Below, one piece after another: positions 7,613 to 15,863 of a DNA stretch of 64,000 nt (position 1 is the stretch's first letter; every line of letters begins with the position of its first letter). The notes below the pieces were generated by a model. The model was not told the DNA's origin, ran no database searches, and saw only the letters and a list, made by a program, of their open reading frames with translations. A program made the position numbers and the translations under genes. The stretch lies in assembly GCF_014138285.1 (NCBI RefSeq), contig NZ_JACGXN010000016.1, positions 1-64,000 on the forward strand, in the 5' to 3' direction. The stretch comes from Phyllobacterium myrsinacearum (GTDB lineage Bacteria; Pseudomonadota; Alphaproteobacteria; Rhizobiales; Rhizobiaceae).

Positions 7613-8998
7613 TTGATTGATGGTTTCAAGCTGATCTCGTGGGGCTTTCCTACGGGCAAATGGTTCGGCTCTGCACTGGAAGAGGCTCAGAACATGGAGC
7701 GTCTCGGAGCGAGCGAACAGGAAATTTTCGACGCGCTTAAGGATCACGTTCCGGTTGAGATCGGCATGCGCACAAACTCCATTCCCTACAGCGTCTTCCT
7801 TGAGCCGGAGAACGACGAAGAGCGTGCAAATCTGGCTTCGGTCAACGCACATATGGACGCTCTTTTGCGAGTTCCTACGATTGTTTCTGGCGCTATCATG
7901 CCGGACGCCTGTCCTGCTGGCTCGCAGCTTGGAACGATCCCGGTAGGCGGTGTCGTTGCGACAAAGGATGCGATTCATCCTGGCTTTCATTCAGCGGATA
8001 TTTGCTGCTCGATGTTCATGACAGTCTTCAATCGTCAGGACGATCTGAAGCGGATCTTGGATATCGCAATGAAGGTTACGCATTTCGGACCTGGCGGCCG
8101 GGAAGACTTTAATATGAGCCCAGCGCTCCATGCTCAGTTCGATCAGAACCACTTCCTAAAGGGTCTGAACAATATCGGTGATTATGCGATGGGAACACAG
8201 GGCGACGGCAATCACTTCCTTTACGTCGGCACGCTCGAATCTACAGGACAGCCAGCGATCGTCACGCATCACGGTTCGCGCAATGTCGGCGCCCAGCTTT
8301 ACAAGCGAGGCATGGCTGCAGCAAAACGGCACACTTCGATTGTGGCACCGCGGATCCCATCGCACAATGCTTGGATCGATGCGAATAGCGCCGATGGCGA
8401 GTCCTATTGGGAGGCACTCCAGATTGTGCGCGAGTGGACGAAGGCCAATCACGCCATAATTCACGATACGATTGCGCGAATCCTCGGTAACAAGGTCGTC
8501 GGGCAAATGTGGAACGAACACAACTTTGTCTTCCGGCGGACAGATGGGCTTTTCTATCACGGAAAAGGCGCAACGCCGTCTTTCAAGGGCTTTGCGGCGG
8601 ACGAAACAGGACGGACTTTGATCCCATTGAATATGAGCGAGCCAATCCTGATCGCTGAACCAACAGATAAGAAAGAAGCCCTTGGCTTTGCGCCGCATGG
8701 TGCCGGACGAAACACTGGACGCAAGAATTATCTGCGCGGTCTAGCCGCGAAGTTTGGAGATCCGGAAGGTCTGTCTCCAATCATGGAGAAAGCAATCTTT
8801 GAAGATCAGACGGAGGGTCTAGACATTCGCTCCTACTCCGGAACGCCAGATTTGTCAGAACTACCTGGCGCTTACAAGAACGCAGCCGCTGTCACGCAGC
8901 AAATCCACAAATTCGGTCTCGCCAATCTGGTGGACTCGGTAATTCCCTACGGCTCAATCATGGCTGGCGAACAGAAGTGGGATAGAGGCAGAAAATGA
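7613..8998 (+). CDS. rtcB: RtcB-type RNA ligase
   Basis: 461 residues, full length for RtcB. Family motifs are in order: SADICCSM metal-binding segment, QGDGNHFLYVG (about residue 196), HHGSRNVG (about 222) and PHGAGR (about 360) with the His that is guanylylated. RtcB joins RNA 2',3'-cyclic phosphate ends to 5'-OH ends using GTP and Mn. In phages it is thought to reseal tRNAs cut by host anticodon nucleases. The start is a TTG with AGGAG 5 bases upstream; no ATG fits. Two tRNA genes and an ArfA-like gene nearby support a translation-repair theme. Confidence 0.95.
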   Translation: MIDGFKLISWGFPTGKWFGSALEEAQNMERLGASEQEIFDALKDHVPVEIGMRTNSIPYSVFLEPENDEERANLASVNAHMDALLRVPTIVSGAIMPDACPAGSQLGTIPVGGVVATKDAIHPGFHSADICCSMFMTVFNRQDDLKRILDIAMKVTHFGPGGREDFNMSPALHAQFDQNHFLKGLNNIGDYAMGTQGDGNHFLYVGTLESTGQPAIVTHHGSRNVGAQLYKRGMAAAKRHTSIVAPRIPSHNAWIDANSADGESYWEALQIVREWTKANHAIIHDTIARILGNKVVGQMWNEHNFVFRRTDGLFYHGKGATPSFKGFAADETGRTLIPLNMSEPILIAEPTDKKEALGFAPHGAGRNTGRKNYLRGLAAKFGDPEGLSPIMEKAIFEDQTEGLDIRSYSGTPDLSELPGAYKNAAAVTQQIHKFGLANLVDSVIPYGSIMAGEQKWDRGRK

Positions 8999-9147
8999 GT
9001 GAAGACCTCCGCCGGGAGATTGCTGAAATCCTGGAGATCATCGCCAAGGATGGTCTGCCAGGTCCACGCGATCTGGACGTTGCGCTTGACGCCATCGAGT
9101 GCAGTATTAGGGCGCATAATAAACTGTCTGATCAGGAATCTACATAA
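8995..9147 (+). CDS. small hypothetical protein, 50 aa
   Basis: ATGA overlap with rtcB. The acidic, helical product begins MSEDLRREIAEILEIIAKDG. Tight coupling to rtcB suggests a shared context, but nothing in the sequence gives a function. Confidence 0.6.
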   Translation: MSEDLRREIAEILEIIAKDGLPGPRDLDVALDAIECSIRAHNKLSDQEST

Positions 9148-9186
9148 TCCAGATGCAGCCCTGATCAGCTTTGCTATAACTGCAAC

Positions 9187-9206
9187 AGTCAATCAATTTT
9201 GACTTA
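9187..9206. promoter_or_regulatory. palindrome A, copy 5
   Basis: AGTCAATCAATTTTGACTTA, placed 7 bases after the -10-like box in TTGCTATAAC (TATAAC 9174-9179). Confidence 0.7.
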
Positions 9207-9229
9207 TCTTTAAGAGAGAGAGAACAAAT

Positions 9230-9583
9230 ATGAACCTTTCAAATATTGAACTCGGCACGAAGCTTGCTGGCGAACTCACGGTTTTACGTCGCCGCGCACG
9301 AAACATTCGCGACGGAGGTATGAGCATTAGCGTCGGTCGTGAAGGCTGGACGCCAAGCGAAACTGTTCGTGAACGCACTGCTCAACTGATGCTGGAAGAG
9401 CTCGCCGGCCAAGAACGCAAGATACTTGAAGAACTCAGCCATATCGGCATCTACGACGATGGCAAAAGCCGGCCGGCTGCAGTGGGCGAAAGCAAGTCCG
9501 CCGATGAGTGCGGATTCACCCACATCGGCGATGTTATCATTCCCGGCTTTGGCTCAGTGCCGGGCTTCGCATTCCGATCGTAG
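9230..9583 (+). CDS. hypothetical protein, 117 aa
   Basis: Follows palindrome A copy 5 and a purine-rich GAGAGAGAG box. The N-terminal two thirds is helical and basic, and the C-terminus is Gly-rich. No known domain. Confidence 0.7.
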   Translation: MNLSNIELGTKLAGELTVLRRRARNIRDGGMSISVGREGWTPSETVRERTAQLMLEELAGQERKILEELSHIGIYDDGKSRPAAVGESKSADECGFTHIGDVIIPGFGSVPGFAFRS

Positions 9584-9634
9584 CCCCCAGCAACTCTTCG
9601 GAGTGATCATCCTTCCAACCGAGCGAGAAGCATC

Positions 9635-9748
9635 ATGCAATTTTTCCTGGCCAGTCTCGGGTTCGCAGTCATTGCCCTGCTCTTGGGCTACGGCGTCTAC
9701 AAACTGATCGGCGACGTCCGGTTCAATTCCCACAACAAACGCAAATGA
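9635..9748 (+). CDS. single-pass membrane peptide, 37 aa
   Basis: One hydrophobic segment (FFLASLGFAVIALLLGYGVY) followed by a short basic tail (HNKRK), so an inner-membrane peptide with a cytoplasmic C-terminus is expected. Its stop overlaps the ATG of the SPFH gene, pointing to a joint role at the membrane. Confidence 0.55.
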   Translation: MQFFLASLGFAVIALLLGYGVYKLIGDVRFNSHNKRK

Positions 9749-10597
9749 GGTTTACCTTGCGTCCAATTCACATTCTATCCGGTATCGTCTTTCTCGCCCT
9801 GGCGTTTCTCAGCGTCACTTCGTTCTACACGGTCGATGAAGGCGAACGAGCGGTGATTATCACTCAAGGAAAGATCGTCGGCGTGTCCGAACCTGGTTTT
9901 CATTGGAAGTGGCCATTCATTACTGAAGCTCATACCGTTTCGCTTCGCGATGGTCTCGCCCAGTATGAGAACATAGAGGCCTATACCCGCGATGCGCAGA
10001 CGGCGACGATTCACAAGGTATCGCGTGAAGGCTGAAACGAAGTCAATCCTTGAGGTCTACACCCGCTACGGCACGGCAGAGAATGCCGTTCGCCAGATGA
10101 TTGATCGCAGGATCTCCGAGAGCCTTGAGCGTGTCTTCGGTCAGTTCACAGCTGATACTGCCATCCAGAAACGTGCTGAGCTGGGCGCGCAGTTCTCCGC
10201 GCAGATCAGGGACGCTATAGGTCCGGTCGAGATTGTGAGTGTCCAGATCGAGAACTTCTCGTTCTCCGATGGCTACGAAAAGAACGTAGCCGAGAAGATG
10301 ACGCAGGAGGTAGAGGTCAAGAAGCTTGAGCAGAAAGCTCTGCAGGCCAAAATCACCGCCGATATCACCGTGACCAATGCGAGGGCCGAGGCTGACGCTA
10401 ATCTTGCCCGCGCAACGGCATCTGCTGAAGGTGTGCGTCTGCAGGGTGAAGCCGAGGCCAGTGCGATTAAAGCGAAGTCTGACGCTCTGCGCGAAAGCCC
10501 GAACCTGGTTGAACTGACCAAAGCCGAGCGATGGGATGGAAAACTGCCGACGAGCTTCGTGCCTGGCTCAACAATTCCCTTCGTCAACATCAAGTAA
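9745..10597 (+). pseudogene. Band-7/SPFH (prohibitin-like) protein, disrupted by a deletion
   Basis: The first 93 codons (9745-10035) give a membrane anchor and the start of an SPFH domain (VDEGERAVIITQGKIVG, PGFHWKWPF). The rest of the domain continues in another frame from about 10020 (YRVKAETKSILEVYTRYG, then a long Ala/Glu coiled coil and the end VPGSTIPFVNIK). Comparison with the family suggests that about 11 bases are missing at about 10019, where the usual SVN-type residues would be. The intact protein would form a membrane-bound ring related to HflC/stomatin. It may be a real loss or a sequence error. Confidence 0.8.
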
Positions 10598-10618
10598 CAG
10601 TCCTCCCAGGCTGAAACG

Positions 10619-10647
10619 AAAGGGCGTGCTGCGGCACGCCCTTTTTC
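10619..10647 (+). terminator. Rho-independent terminator
   Basis: 9-bp stem AGGGCGTGC/GCACGCCCT, 4-base loop, TTTTT tail. It ends the rtcB/SPFH unit. Confidence 0.9.
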
Positions 10648-10749
10648 GTTGTCTACAGCGTGCCACGGCTGATCCCATGCGCATTTACCAGCCGATCGCC
10701 ATTTCAGCGCGTGCGAGTATCAATCATCGCAACACGAAGGAGACGCGCG

Positions 10750-11028
10750 ATGGCTTTGATTTACGATGAGAACAACAAATCAGACTTCACTGGCTCGATT
10801 GATCGCATCAACGGCACGAACGCTTATCTGCGCCATTACGCAAACTACCTCTATTTAACTTTTATCCTTGCCAATGGCACGCGCGTCGAAAAGCAGGACG
10901 CATCCAAGGAACTGATCATATGCGAGCGCAAGATGAAGTTCTGGCAAAGACACCCTCGCTACGTCCACGAAGATGCAATGCGTGGCATCGAGCAGCTCAA
11001 GCGAGATTGGGACTCAAAGGCAGCATAG
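10750..11028 (+). CDS. hypothetical protein, 92 aa
   Basis: Start at 10750 has AAGGAG 9 bases upstream; the longer frame runs back into the terminator region. The N-terminal half looks like a small beta domain. No known family. Confidence 0.65.
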   Translation: MALIYDENNKSDFTGSIDRINGTNAYLRHYANYLYLTFILANGTRVEKQDASKELIICERKMKFWQRHPRYVHEDAMRGIEQLKRDWDSKAA

Positions 11029-11065
11029 ATACCCGATTTCAACCCAAAGTGCTTCGTGAGATAGT

Positions 11066-11093
11066 AACGATATGACGATTTCGTTATTTCGTT
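11066..11093. repeat. octamer array B1
   Basis: Octamers AACGATAT and GACGATTT followed by two inverted copies (CGTTATTT, CGTTCTCT), 8-bp phase. It lies 43 bases before the ArfA-like gene. Confidence 0.5.
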
Positions 11094-11135
11094 CTCTGAA
11101 CTACAATGCGCTTTCACGCACAAGGAGACGATATA

Positions 11136-11300
11136 ATGAAACGAAATCCGATTGCTCGGGCGCTGGCGTCCGGACACCTCAAACAGCAGAAGATCCGCCC
11201 GAAGAAAGGGAAAGGATCATTTAGACGCAAAAAGGATGACACGGATGCAGATCGACAAGTTCGACAAGATCGCCTACGCGAATATCACACACGCCATTAG
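11136..11300 (+). CDS. ArfA-like ribosome-rescue peptide, 54 aa
   Basis: Very basic peptide with an AAGGAG box before the ATG. The segment NPIARALASGHLKQQKIRP followed by KKGKGSFRRK parallels the core of ArfA, where KGKGSYxRK is the conserved ribosome-binding signature. ArfA recruits release factor 2 to ribosomes stalled on mRNAs without a stop codon. Alternatively it may belong to a look-alike family of small Lys-rich alphaproteobacterial proteins. A phage copy would keep ribosomes free when defence nucleases cut mRNA. It overlaps the next gene by 56 bases in another frame. Confidence 0.55.
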   Translation: MKRNPIARALASGHLKQQKIRPKKGKGSFRRKKDDTDADRQVRQDRLREYHTRH

Positions 11301-11658
11301 CCTTGCTCTCAAAGAAGTTGGCGATCGCTTCGGCGTTGATTTCAGACCAAATGGCGGACAGACCGGTGTTTCGCAGGGTCGCATTGACCTTCAGGTCAAT
11401 GTTCGCAAGCCATCAGACGGACTCCGCCCAGGCGAGAAGAAGTTCCGAATTGACGCAGGCTACTTCGGACTGCCCAATGAAGCCTTTCACACCATTCTCA
11501 CGCACAAAGGTCGCCGCTTTCGAGTTGTGGGCCTCAATTCCAACGCTCCCGTTTATCCGGTCGAGTGTGAAGCACTGAGTGGCGGGCGCGGCTGCAGGTT
11601 CCCTATTCACACTTTACGGAATGCACTTGAAATGGCAAAAGTGGCCAAAGCTGCCTAA
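11245..11658 (+). CDS. hypothetical protein, 137 aa
   Basis: Start at 11245 is preferred over an ATG at 11236, which has AGG directly against it. Soluble alpha/beta protein with one Cys pair near the end (VECEALSGGRGCRF). Not recognised. Its 5' end is nested in the ArfA-like gene. Confidence 0.65.
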   Translation: MQIDKFDKIAYANITHAISLALKEVGDRFGVDFRPNGGQTGVSQGRIDLQVNVRKPSDGLRPGEKKFRIDAGYFGLPNEAFHTILTHKGRRFRVVGLNSNAPVYPVECEALSGGRGCRFPIHTLRNALEMAKVAKAA

Positions 11659-11686
11659 GCCCAATTCACTTGCATACGGAGACGTG

Positions 11687-11929
11687 ATGATCCTTGAAAT
11701 GATGGTTGTTGTTAAAGTCCTCGGTGGCGCTCCTGGCCCCGAGGTCGTCGTTCATACAGGATCCATCACGGAGCGGGATGTATGTCAGAGCCGGATCGTC
11801 AAGATGAATGCTGCGGAACCGATCGATAAGTTCGATTCCAAGGGACGCCCTATTCTGTCGCAGACCTATAAGTGCCTTCCTATCAGTAACAGCGACATTG
11901 AGGACGCCTATAAAGTTCTCCACAAATAA
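11687..11929 (+). CDS. hypothetical protein, 80 aa
   Basis: GGAG lies 5 bases before the ATG. Starts with a hydrophobic strand (ILEMMVVVKVLGG) that is probably part of a fold rather than a membrane anchor. No known family. Converges on a minus-strand gene. Confidence 0.6.
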   Translation: MILEMMVVVKVLGGAPGPEVVVHTGSITERDVCQSRIVKMNAAEPIDKFDSKGRPILSQTYKCLPISNSDIEDAYKVLHK

Positions 11930-11953
11930 CAAAAAGCCCGCCGAAAGCGGGCT
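11929..11953 (-). terminator. terminator for the minus-strand gene
   Basis: Stem AGCCCGC/GCGGGCT with a 5-base loop. The uridine run is on the minus strand (AAAAA at 11930-11935 on plus), so it serves the gene ending at 11963. Confidence 0.85.
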
Positions 11954-11962
11954 AAACTCTAC

Positions 11963-12190
11963 CTAAGCAGCCTTATCGGCTGAATGCGCGCTCTCATCAT
12001 CGCTGATTGGAAACGTATCTGCGCCAAAGTGCGTTAGGTCGCGTGAAACATCCTCAAGGTTCACGGACTTGTAGGCGTTAAAGTCGTCCAGATTGAAGCT
12101 AATTTTGCGCTCCGCGAAAAACTTCGCGGCGGCGTATTCAATCGCGGTTGTCAGTTGGCAGATGAGGACGGCATACTCAGCATGGCGCAT
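11963..12190 (-). CDS. hypothetical protein, 75 aa
   Basis: Reality is supported by the dedicated minus-strand terminator right after its stop. Acidic C-terminus, helical N-terminus, no known domain. It is a single minus-strand gene in a plus-strand stretch, so it may be expressed at a different time. Confidence 0.7.
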   Translation of the reverse strand: MRHAEYAVLICQLTTAIEYAAAKFFAERKISFNLDDFNAYKSVNLEDVSRDLTHFGADTFPISDDESAHSADKAA

Positions 12191-12288
12191 CTTTTGTTAT
12201 CTTTCTTTGGCATGATACTCGGTGATTTCTAGGATTGAATTCCTATCATTAATCTCCCACAAGGGCAATATAGAGTCTGTGCAGGAAC

Positions 12289-12302
12289 GGTCAATTATGA
12301 CC
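12289..12302. promoter_or_regulatory. palindrome between divergent genes
   Basis: GGTCA-ATTA-TGACC, related in its core to palindrome A. It lies between the minus gene starting at 12190 and the plus gene starting at 12434; a GCTATAAT -10 box follows at about 12374. Confidence 0.4.
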
Positions 12303-12433
12303 AAAGGGTAAAATATCCGGGTCAGGTGCGACATTCTGTCATCTAGTGGAATTTCGTGCAGCCCACCGAAATTTAGCTATAATGAATAGAAGAATGAACA
12401 ACATTAATAATTTAAATCAAGGAGTTAGTTTTT

Positions 12434-12754
12434 ATGTCGTGCAACGCGCCGAACCTGTTCAAGGAAGTAAAGAGTGAATCTCTGCCTGTGGATAAAGTGT
12501 TTGGTGAAATCAATTGTGGCATAATCATGGCACCCGATGGTTCATCAAAGGTGTTCTCCCACGGAGTAAATCAGGAAGGGTTGCTTAAGCGAGTTGAGGA
12601 CATGACCAAGGACGAGCTCGCGATCTATTGGATGGGACAGAAACTGTTCGCTTTGAACCTTGCTCTTAACAATGAGCAATTGATGGCTATTCTGCTCGAC
12701 GCAGCTACCAATCTTGAAGGTGTCAACGCGGATCCACACCATGCCATCCAATAA
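12434..12754 (+). CDS. hypothetical protein, 106 aa
   Basis: Preceded by TAGCTATAATG (a good -10) and AAGGAG 9 bases before the ATG. Mixed alpha/beta, no known family. The stop lies 14 bases inside the next gene. Confidence 0.7.
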   Translation: MSCNAPNLFKEVKSESLPVDKVFGEINCGIIMAPDGSSKVFSHGVNQEGLLKRVEDMTKDELAIYWMGQKLFALNLALNNEQLMAILLDAATNLEGVNADPHHAIQ

Positions 12755-13163
12755 TTCTCTCGAAGCCATGATCAATGAAATGATCGCCACAGGCATTGGC
12801 GCCAATGGCGGATCAGTCATTGCGTCCATTCGCAACCGGTTGATCAAGGATCCTGAGCTTATTGAGCAGATCGTTCCTGGCAAAAAGCTAGTGGACCGGA
12901 AGATGACGCCGGTTGAACGCAGCAAGATTGCTACGAAAGCGGCCTCTGAACTCCGGAGCCAGGAGGCGGAAAAGCGCGACCAGACGGTATTGCCAATACT
13001 TCGCGAAGCAATCGCGGCAAATCCCGCTATATCACTTCGTGAATTGGCAGCAATTCTGAACAAGAGCGGCATCTATCCACTGCGCGCAAAGAGCTGGTCG
13101 CCTGTCGTAGTCAACAACATACTTTTGAGATCGGAAATCTTTCGTGAACCGTCAGAGAATTGA
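12741..13163 (+). CDS. HTH protein, recombinase-domain-like, 140 aa
   Basis: The C-terminal 55 residues (LREAIAANPAISLRELAAIL, then WSPVVVNNILLR) resemble the HTH of the Recombinase domain found after serine-recombinase catalytic domains; here no catalytic domain is present. A DNA-binding or regulatory role is likely. It overlaps both neighbours. Confidence 0.6.
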   Translation: MPSNNSLEAMINEMIATGIGANGGSVIASIRNRLIKDPELIEQIVPGKKLVDRKMTPVERSKIATKAASELRSQEAEKRDQTVLPILREAIAANPAISLRELAAILNKSGIYPLRAKSWSPVVVNNILLRSEIFREPSEN

Positions 13164-13392
13164 ATATGCAACCGAGGGCTTTCTTTCAGCGATGCGTCGT
13201 GAGTTCTTGAAACTGCATCCGGCGGATCCCTGTCCCATCAAGCGGCTGGCTGACTACTCGCCGGCACATCGCAGCGCCTTGATGAATGCAATCGGCATTT
13301 CAATGCGGTTTGGCGAGAAGGAGCGCGACAAGGATTTTGATGCATGGATGAAGAAGCGCGCTGAGGATGTAGCCGCAGCGAACGACGCTTAA
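13144..13392 (+). CDS. hypothetical protein, 82 aa
   Basis: GTG start overlapping the previous gene by 20 bases; an ATG at 13192 is an alternative and neither has a strong ribosome-binding site. Basic and helical, ending in KKRAEDVAAANDA. Function unknown. Confidence 0.5.
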   Translation: MNRQRIEYATEGFLSAMRREFLKLHPADPCPIKRLADYSPAHRSALMNAIGISMRFGEKERDKDFDAWMKKRAEDVAAANDA

Positions 13393-13433
13393 CTAAACCG
13401 CCCGACACCCGTTGTCGATTCCGTTAATAAGTA

Positions 13434-13452
13434 AGTCAATAATGATTGACAT
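13434..13452. promoter_or_regulatory. palindrome A, copy 6
   Basis: AGTCAATAATGATTGACAT, 11 bases before the next ATG, with TTAATAA just upstream as a possible -10. Confidence 0.6.
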
Positions 13453-13463
13453 TGGAGAGCCGC

Positions 13464-13631
13464 ATGCTCTACACAATCCTCGTCAACGCAGCGCTGCAAG
13501 ACGGAAAAATGCGCGTTCAGCAGGTTTCAGAAGATGAATTCAAGCTTCAAGTCGGAGTCTTAGGCGCCTGGATAACGATCCAGCGTGCCAAGATCGAACG
13601 ACCAAAGTCAAAACTAGAGGTGGTCGCATGA
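13464..13631 (+). CDS. hypothetical protein, 55 aa
   Basis: GGAG 5 bases before the ATG and palindrome A copy 6 just upstream. Small beta-rich protein; not recognised. ATGA overlap with the next gene. Confidence 0.6.
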   Translation: MLYTILVNAALQDGKMRVQQVSEDEFKLQVGVLGAWITIQRAKIERPKSKLEVVA

Positions 13632-13864
13632 GTGCGATGAAACGGATCATCGCGGCGATCTCGCGGGAAGCCAGGGGCGACCAAGATATTGGCCCCCGCA
13701 AGCTTGAGAGTGTTATTTTATACCTGCGCTGCGGCGAGCGCATTGAAGGCGAGTTATTGCCGGTTACAGATGACAGTTTCGTCCGGATTCTGAGCAGCGG
13801 CGGCATTGTTGAATATGTGCCAAATGACGCGATTGATCTTGCGAGGCCGGTATGGCGGAACTAA
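13628..13864 (+). CDS. hypothetical protein, 78 aa
   Basis: Residues 28-60 (VILYLRCGERIEGELLPVT and what follows) look like an Sm-like or small beta-barrel fold, but this is only an impression. Overlaps both neighbours. Confidence 0.6.
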   Translation: MSAMKRIIAAISREARGDQDIGPRKLESVILYLRCGERIEGELLPVTDDSFVRILSSGGIVEYVPNDAIDLARPVWRN

Positions 13865-14439
13865 CCCTTACCGAAATTATTAGCGACGGCGTCGTCATGG
13901 TTGAGCCCAAAGCAGACGTTACGGCTTTTCAGAAAATCATGGCTGAGTCCATGAAGAAGATGGCGAGCGAGATAGCCGCCAACTATCTGCTGACGCCGCT
14001 GACCGGCCAGCCCACCGGCACGACATTAACTGCCGAAGCAATGTCATGGGCAATCGGCGGTGCGTATCGTGGCGGTAAGAGCGCCATGCGGGACCTTATT
14101 TACGGAATGAAGATGGAGATGGAGCCTCCTGAGAGGATTGAAGTCATCAAGCCTCGAACCATGGACACATTTCACCATCTATACACGCAGAAATGGTCGG
14201 AAGCGCCAATCACCAAAACGGATATGCCCGTAGCGAAATACGAGACTGAGGGATATCCGTCAGCGACGGTGAAGGTGTTTAAGGAAACCATGGATCCGCG
14301 CGACCCTCTCAATCCGAATCCATCGGCCAAAGGCGGCGTTATCAATTATGTCATCAAATGTGGAGACCGGCGCCTCGGAAGATACCACGCAGAGCCGATT
14401 GCAAATTCAGGCGAAGACGTTTCACGAACGTCTCTGTAA
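13852..14439 (+). CDS. hypothetical protein, 195 aa
   Basis: Mostly helical N-terminal 100 residues with many Met, then an irregular basic C-terminus. No family recognised and no membrane segment. It ends the run that started at palindrome A copy 6. Confidence 0.65.
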   Translation: MAELTLTEIISDGVVMVEPKADVTAFQKIMAESMKKMASEIAANYLLTPLTGQPTGTTLTAEAMSWAIGGAYRGGKSAMRDLIYGMKMEMEPPERIEVIKPRTMDTFHHLYTQKWSEAPITKTDMPVAKYETEGYPSATVKVFKETMDPRDPLNPNPSAKGGVINYVIKCGDRRLGRYHAEPIANSGEDVSRTSL

Positions 14440-14548
14440 AGGACTCGATGAGAGAAACCATCAGATTAAGGTGGAAAAGCAAAAGAGAAATCCGAACTTC
14501 GGACGTTTCTAACCTGGACTTACCGTCCGCGATCCAACGCGAATATTG

Positions 14549-14571
14549 ATATCAATCATTATTGATTGAAC
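14549..14571. promoter_or_regulatory. palindrome A, copy 7
   Basis: Core TCAATCATTATTGATTGA is a perfect 7-bp inverted repeat with a 4-base centre; 15 bases before the next ATG. Confidence 0.65.
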
Positions 14572-14586
14572 ACACGGAGAGGACAA

Positions 14587-14868
14587 ATGAACACCACAAT
14601 GGAGTCAGCCGTCACGTTGAATTGGCGTCAAGGCTTCCGCGACCGCGGCATGGAACTATATGAGTTCAACGACGCAACGACTGTTCGCACCATGCTGCGT
14701 TTCGGGCGGGAGTGGATTAGGGACGACGATGCAGTTGTCGCCCTGCTCTGCGGTTTTCCGGACGATCAGGCGGAATGGATTGCGGATACGAAGCCGACGC
14801 GGGACAAGCTCATCACAGTGATCGAGGAATTAGAAGGCTGGCTCGAGTGCAAAGGGCTCGTCGAATGA
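14587..14868 (+). CDS. hypothetical protein, 93 aa
   Basis: CGGAGAGG box before the ATG. Acidic, Trp-containing, helical. Not recognised. ATGA overlap with the next gene. Confidence 0.65.
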   Translation: MNTTMESAVTLNWRQGFRDRGMELYEFNDATTVRTMLRFGREWIRDDDAVVALLCGFPDDQAEWIADTKPTRDKLITVIEELEGWLECKGLVE

Positions 14869-15131
14869 GTCTCACCGTCCTCAAACCAGTCGTGATCAAG
14901 CCTGCTCCGGTTCAAACTCCGCAGTGCTGCATCGAAGTTCCCGCACCTGGCCACAACCAGACCTGGCGCAATCGCTACAGGAACAAGCGTCCGCATCTTG
15001 ATCCAGACCTCTGTCAGCACGCTTCGACCGTCAAGATTGACGGCAAGCATTACTGCACACCCCATGCCGGCCAGTTGGCACTCAAGAAGTGGCTCGCGGG
15101 TGAATTAATTGAGAAGGAAAAGAAACAATGA
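14865..15131 (+). CDS. hypothetical basic protein with Cys/His residues, 88 aa
   Basis: Start from the ATGA overlap. It contains QCC, LCQH and YCTPHAGQ, a spacing that could bind zinc. Basic and Lys-rich at the end; overlaps the next gene by 4 bases. Function unknown. Confidence 0.6.
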   Translation: MSLTVLKPVVIKPAPVQTPQCCIEVPAPGHNQTWRNRYRNKRPHLDPDLCQHASTVKIDGKHYCTPHAGQLALKKWLAGELIEKEKKQ

Positions 15132-15610
15132 GACAAATCGCAAGGTATATGTTTGACGCCCTGGATGCCGAAGCTTTCCGCGGCGTCAGAGGCATTCAAG
15201 ATGGTGCTTGGCATGTGAACTGGTCTGTTCGCTCCTACAGGATCAACGACAAGGTAGAAGACAATGTTCTAGTCATCCATGCGATAGAGATTGCTGAGCA
15301 ATACCGTCGTCAGGGATACCTGACCGAAGTGTTTCAAGCAATAATCGACCAAGGTGAGATCGGACAGCAAAAGTTCAACTTTATCCTGTTCGAGAACTGC
15401 GGCGAACACCTTCTTGAGTGCCTTCGAACCAAGCTGATGTTCTCCATAACAGATCCTACCTGGCGTCGACTTGCTCATCGGGAAATCGCTCCGTTTCTGC
15501 CATTCGCCAATCGCGATATAGAAGCGCAGCAGAAGCGTTCGGGATCCCAAGCGCGCATTCCCTCGGAAACGTTGATGGATCGCGTGAGTGACGAACCTCG
15601 CGAATCCTGA
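15128..15610 (+). CDS. GNAT-like acyltransferase, 160 aa
   Basis: Residues 46-75 (VLVIHAIEIAEQYRRQGYLT and on) match the acetyl-CoA-binding motif A of the GNAT fold, with a variant QYRRQGYL of the usual R/Q-x-x-G-x-G/A loop. The C-terminal 40 residues are disordered-looking. The substrate is unknown. It is the last gene before the RNA block. Confidence 0.55.
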   Translation: MRQIARYMFDALDAEAFRGVRGIQDGAWHVNWSVRSYRINDKVEDNVLVIHAIEIAEQYRRQGYLTEVFQAIIDQGEIGQQKFNFILFENCGEHLLECLRTKLMFSITDPTWRRLAHREIAPFLPFANRDIEAQQKRSGSQARIPSETLMDRVSDEPRES

Positions 15611-15639
15611 TCTACCCAATCGCTCCCCTGCGCGCATCT

Positions 15640-15661
15640 GCTATATTGAATAATGTAAGCA
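15640..15661 (+). promoter_or_regulatory. promoter/operator element C, copy 2
   Basis: GCTATAT, 8 bases, GTAAGCA. Likely promoter of the tRNA block. Confidence 0.55.
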
Positions 15662-15674
15662 GTTAACGAAAAAT

Positions 15675-15695
15675 AGTAAGTCATAATTGATTGAC
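15675..15695. promoter_or_regulatory. palindrome A, copy 8
   Basis: Degenerate copy around TCATAATTGATTGA. It is followed by a strong ribosome-binding site (GAGGAGA) and a three-codon frame ATGAAGTTGTAA at 15726, so a leader peptide or a decayed gene precedes the tRNA block. Confidence 0.45.
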
Positions 15696-15816
15696 ATTTG
15701 GTCCCAGAAATGCGAGGAGATAGACATGAAGTTGTAAGCGTAATTGTCCTGGTAACATCACAAAAGCGCCAACCGCAATAAGCGGGACTTTCTGAGGGAT
15801 GCCTATCTCTCGTGCC

Positions 15817-15844
15817 TGCTCCGGGGCCTAATCCGGAGCAACCA
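15817..15844 (+). other. tRNA-like 3' hairpin ending in ACCA
   Basis: Perfect 8-bp stem TGCTCCGG/CCGGAGCA with an 8-base loop, then ACCA. The next bases (AATTCGCCGAAAGGCAAC) recur at 16277-16294 after another CCA end, so it looks like the last arm of a lost tRNA plus a repeated linker hairpin with a GAAA loop. Confidence 0.4.
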
Positions 15845-15863
15845 ATTCGCCGAAAGGCAACAT

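Noticed and set aside
15726-15737. Three-codon frame ATGAAGTTGTAA with a strong ribosome-binding site before the tRNA block
   Set aside because: Too short to call as a gene; it may be a leader or the stump of a lost gene, and is noted only in the palindrome entry.
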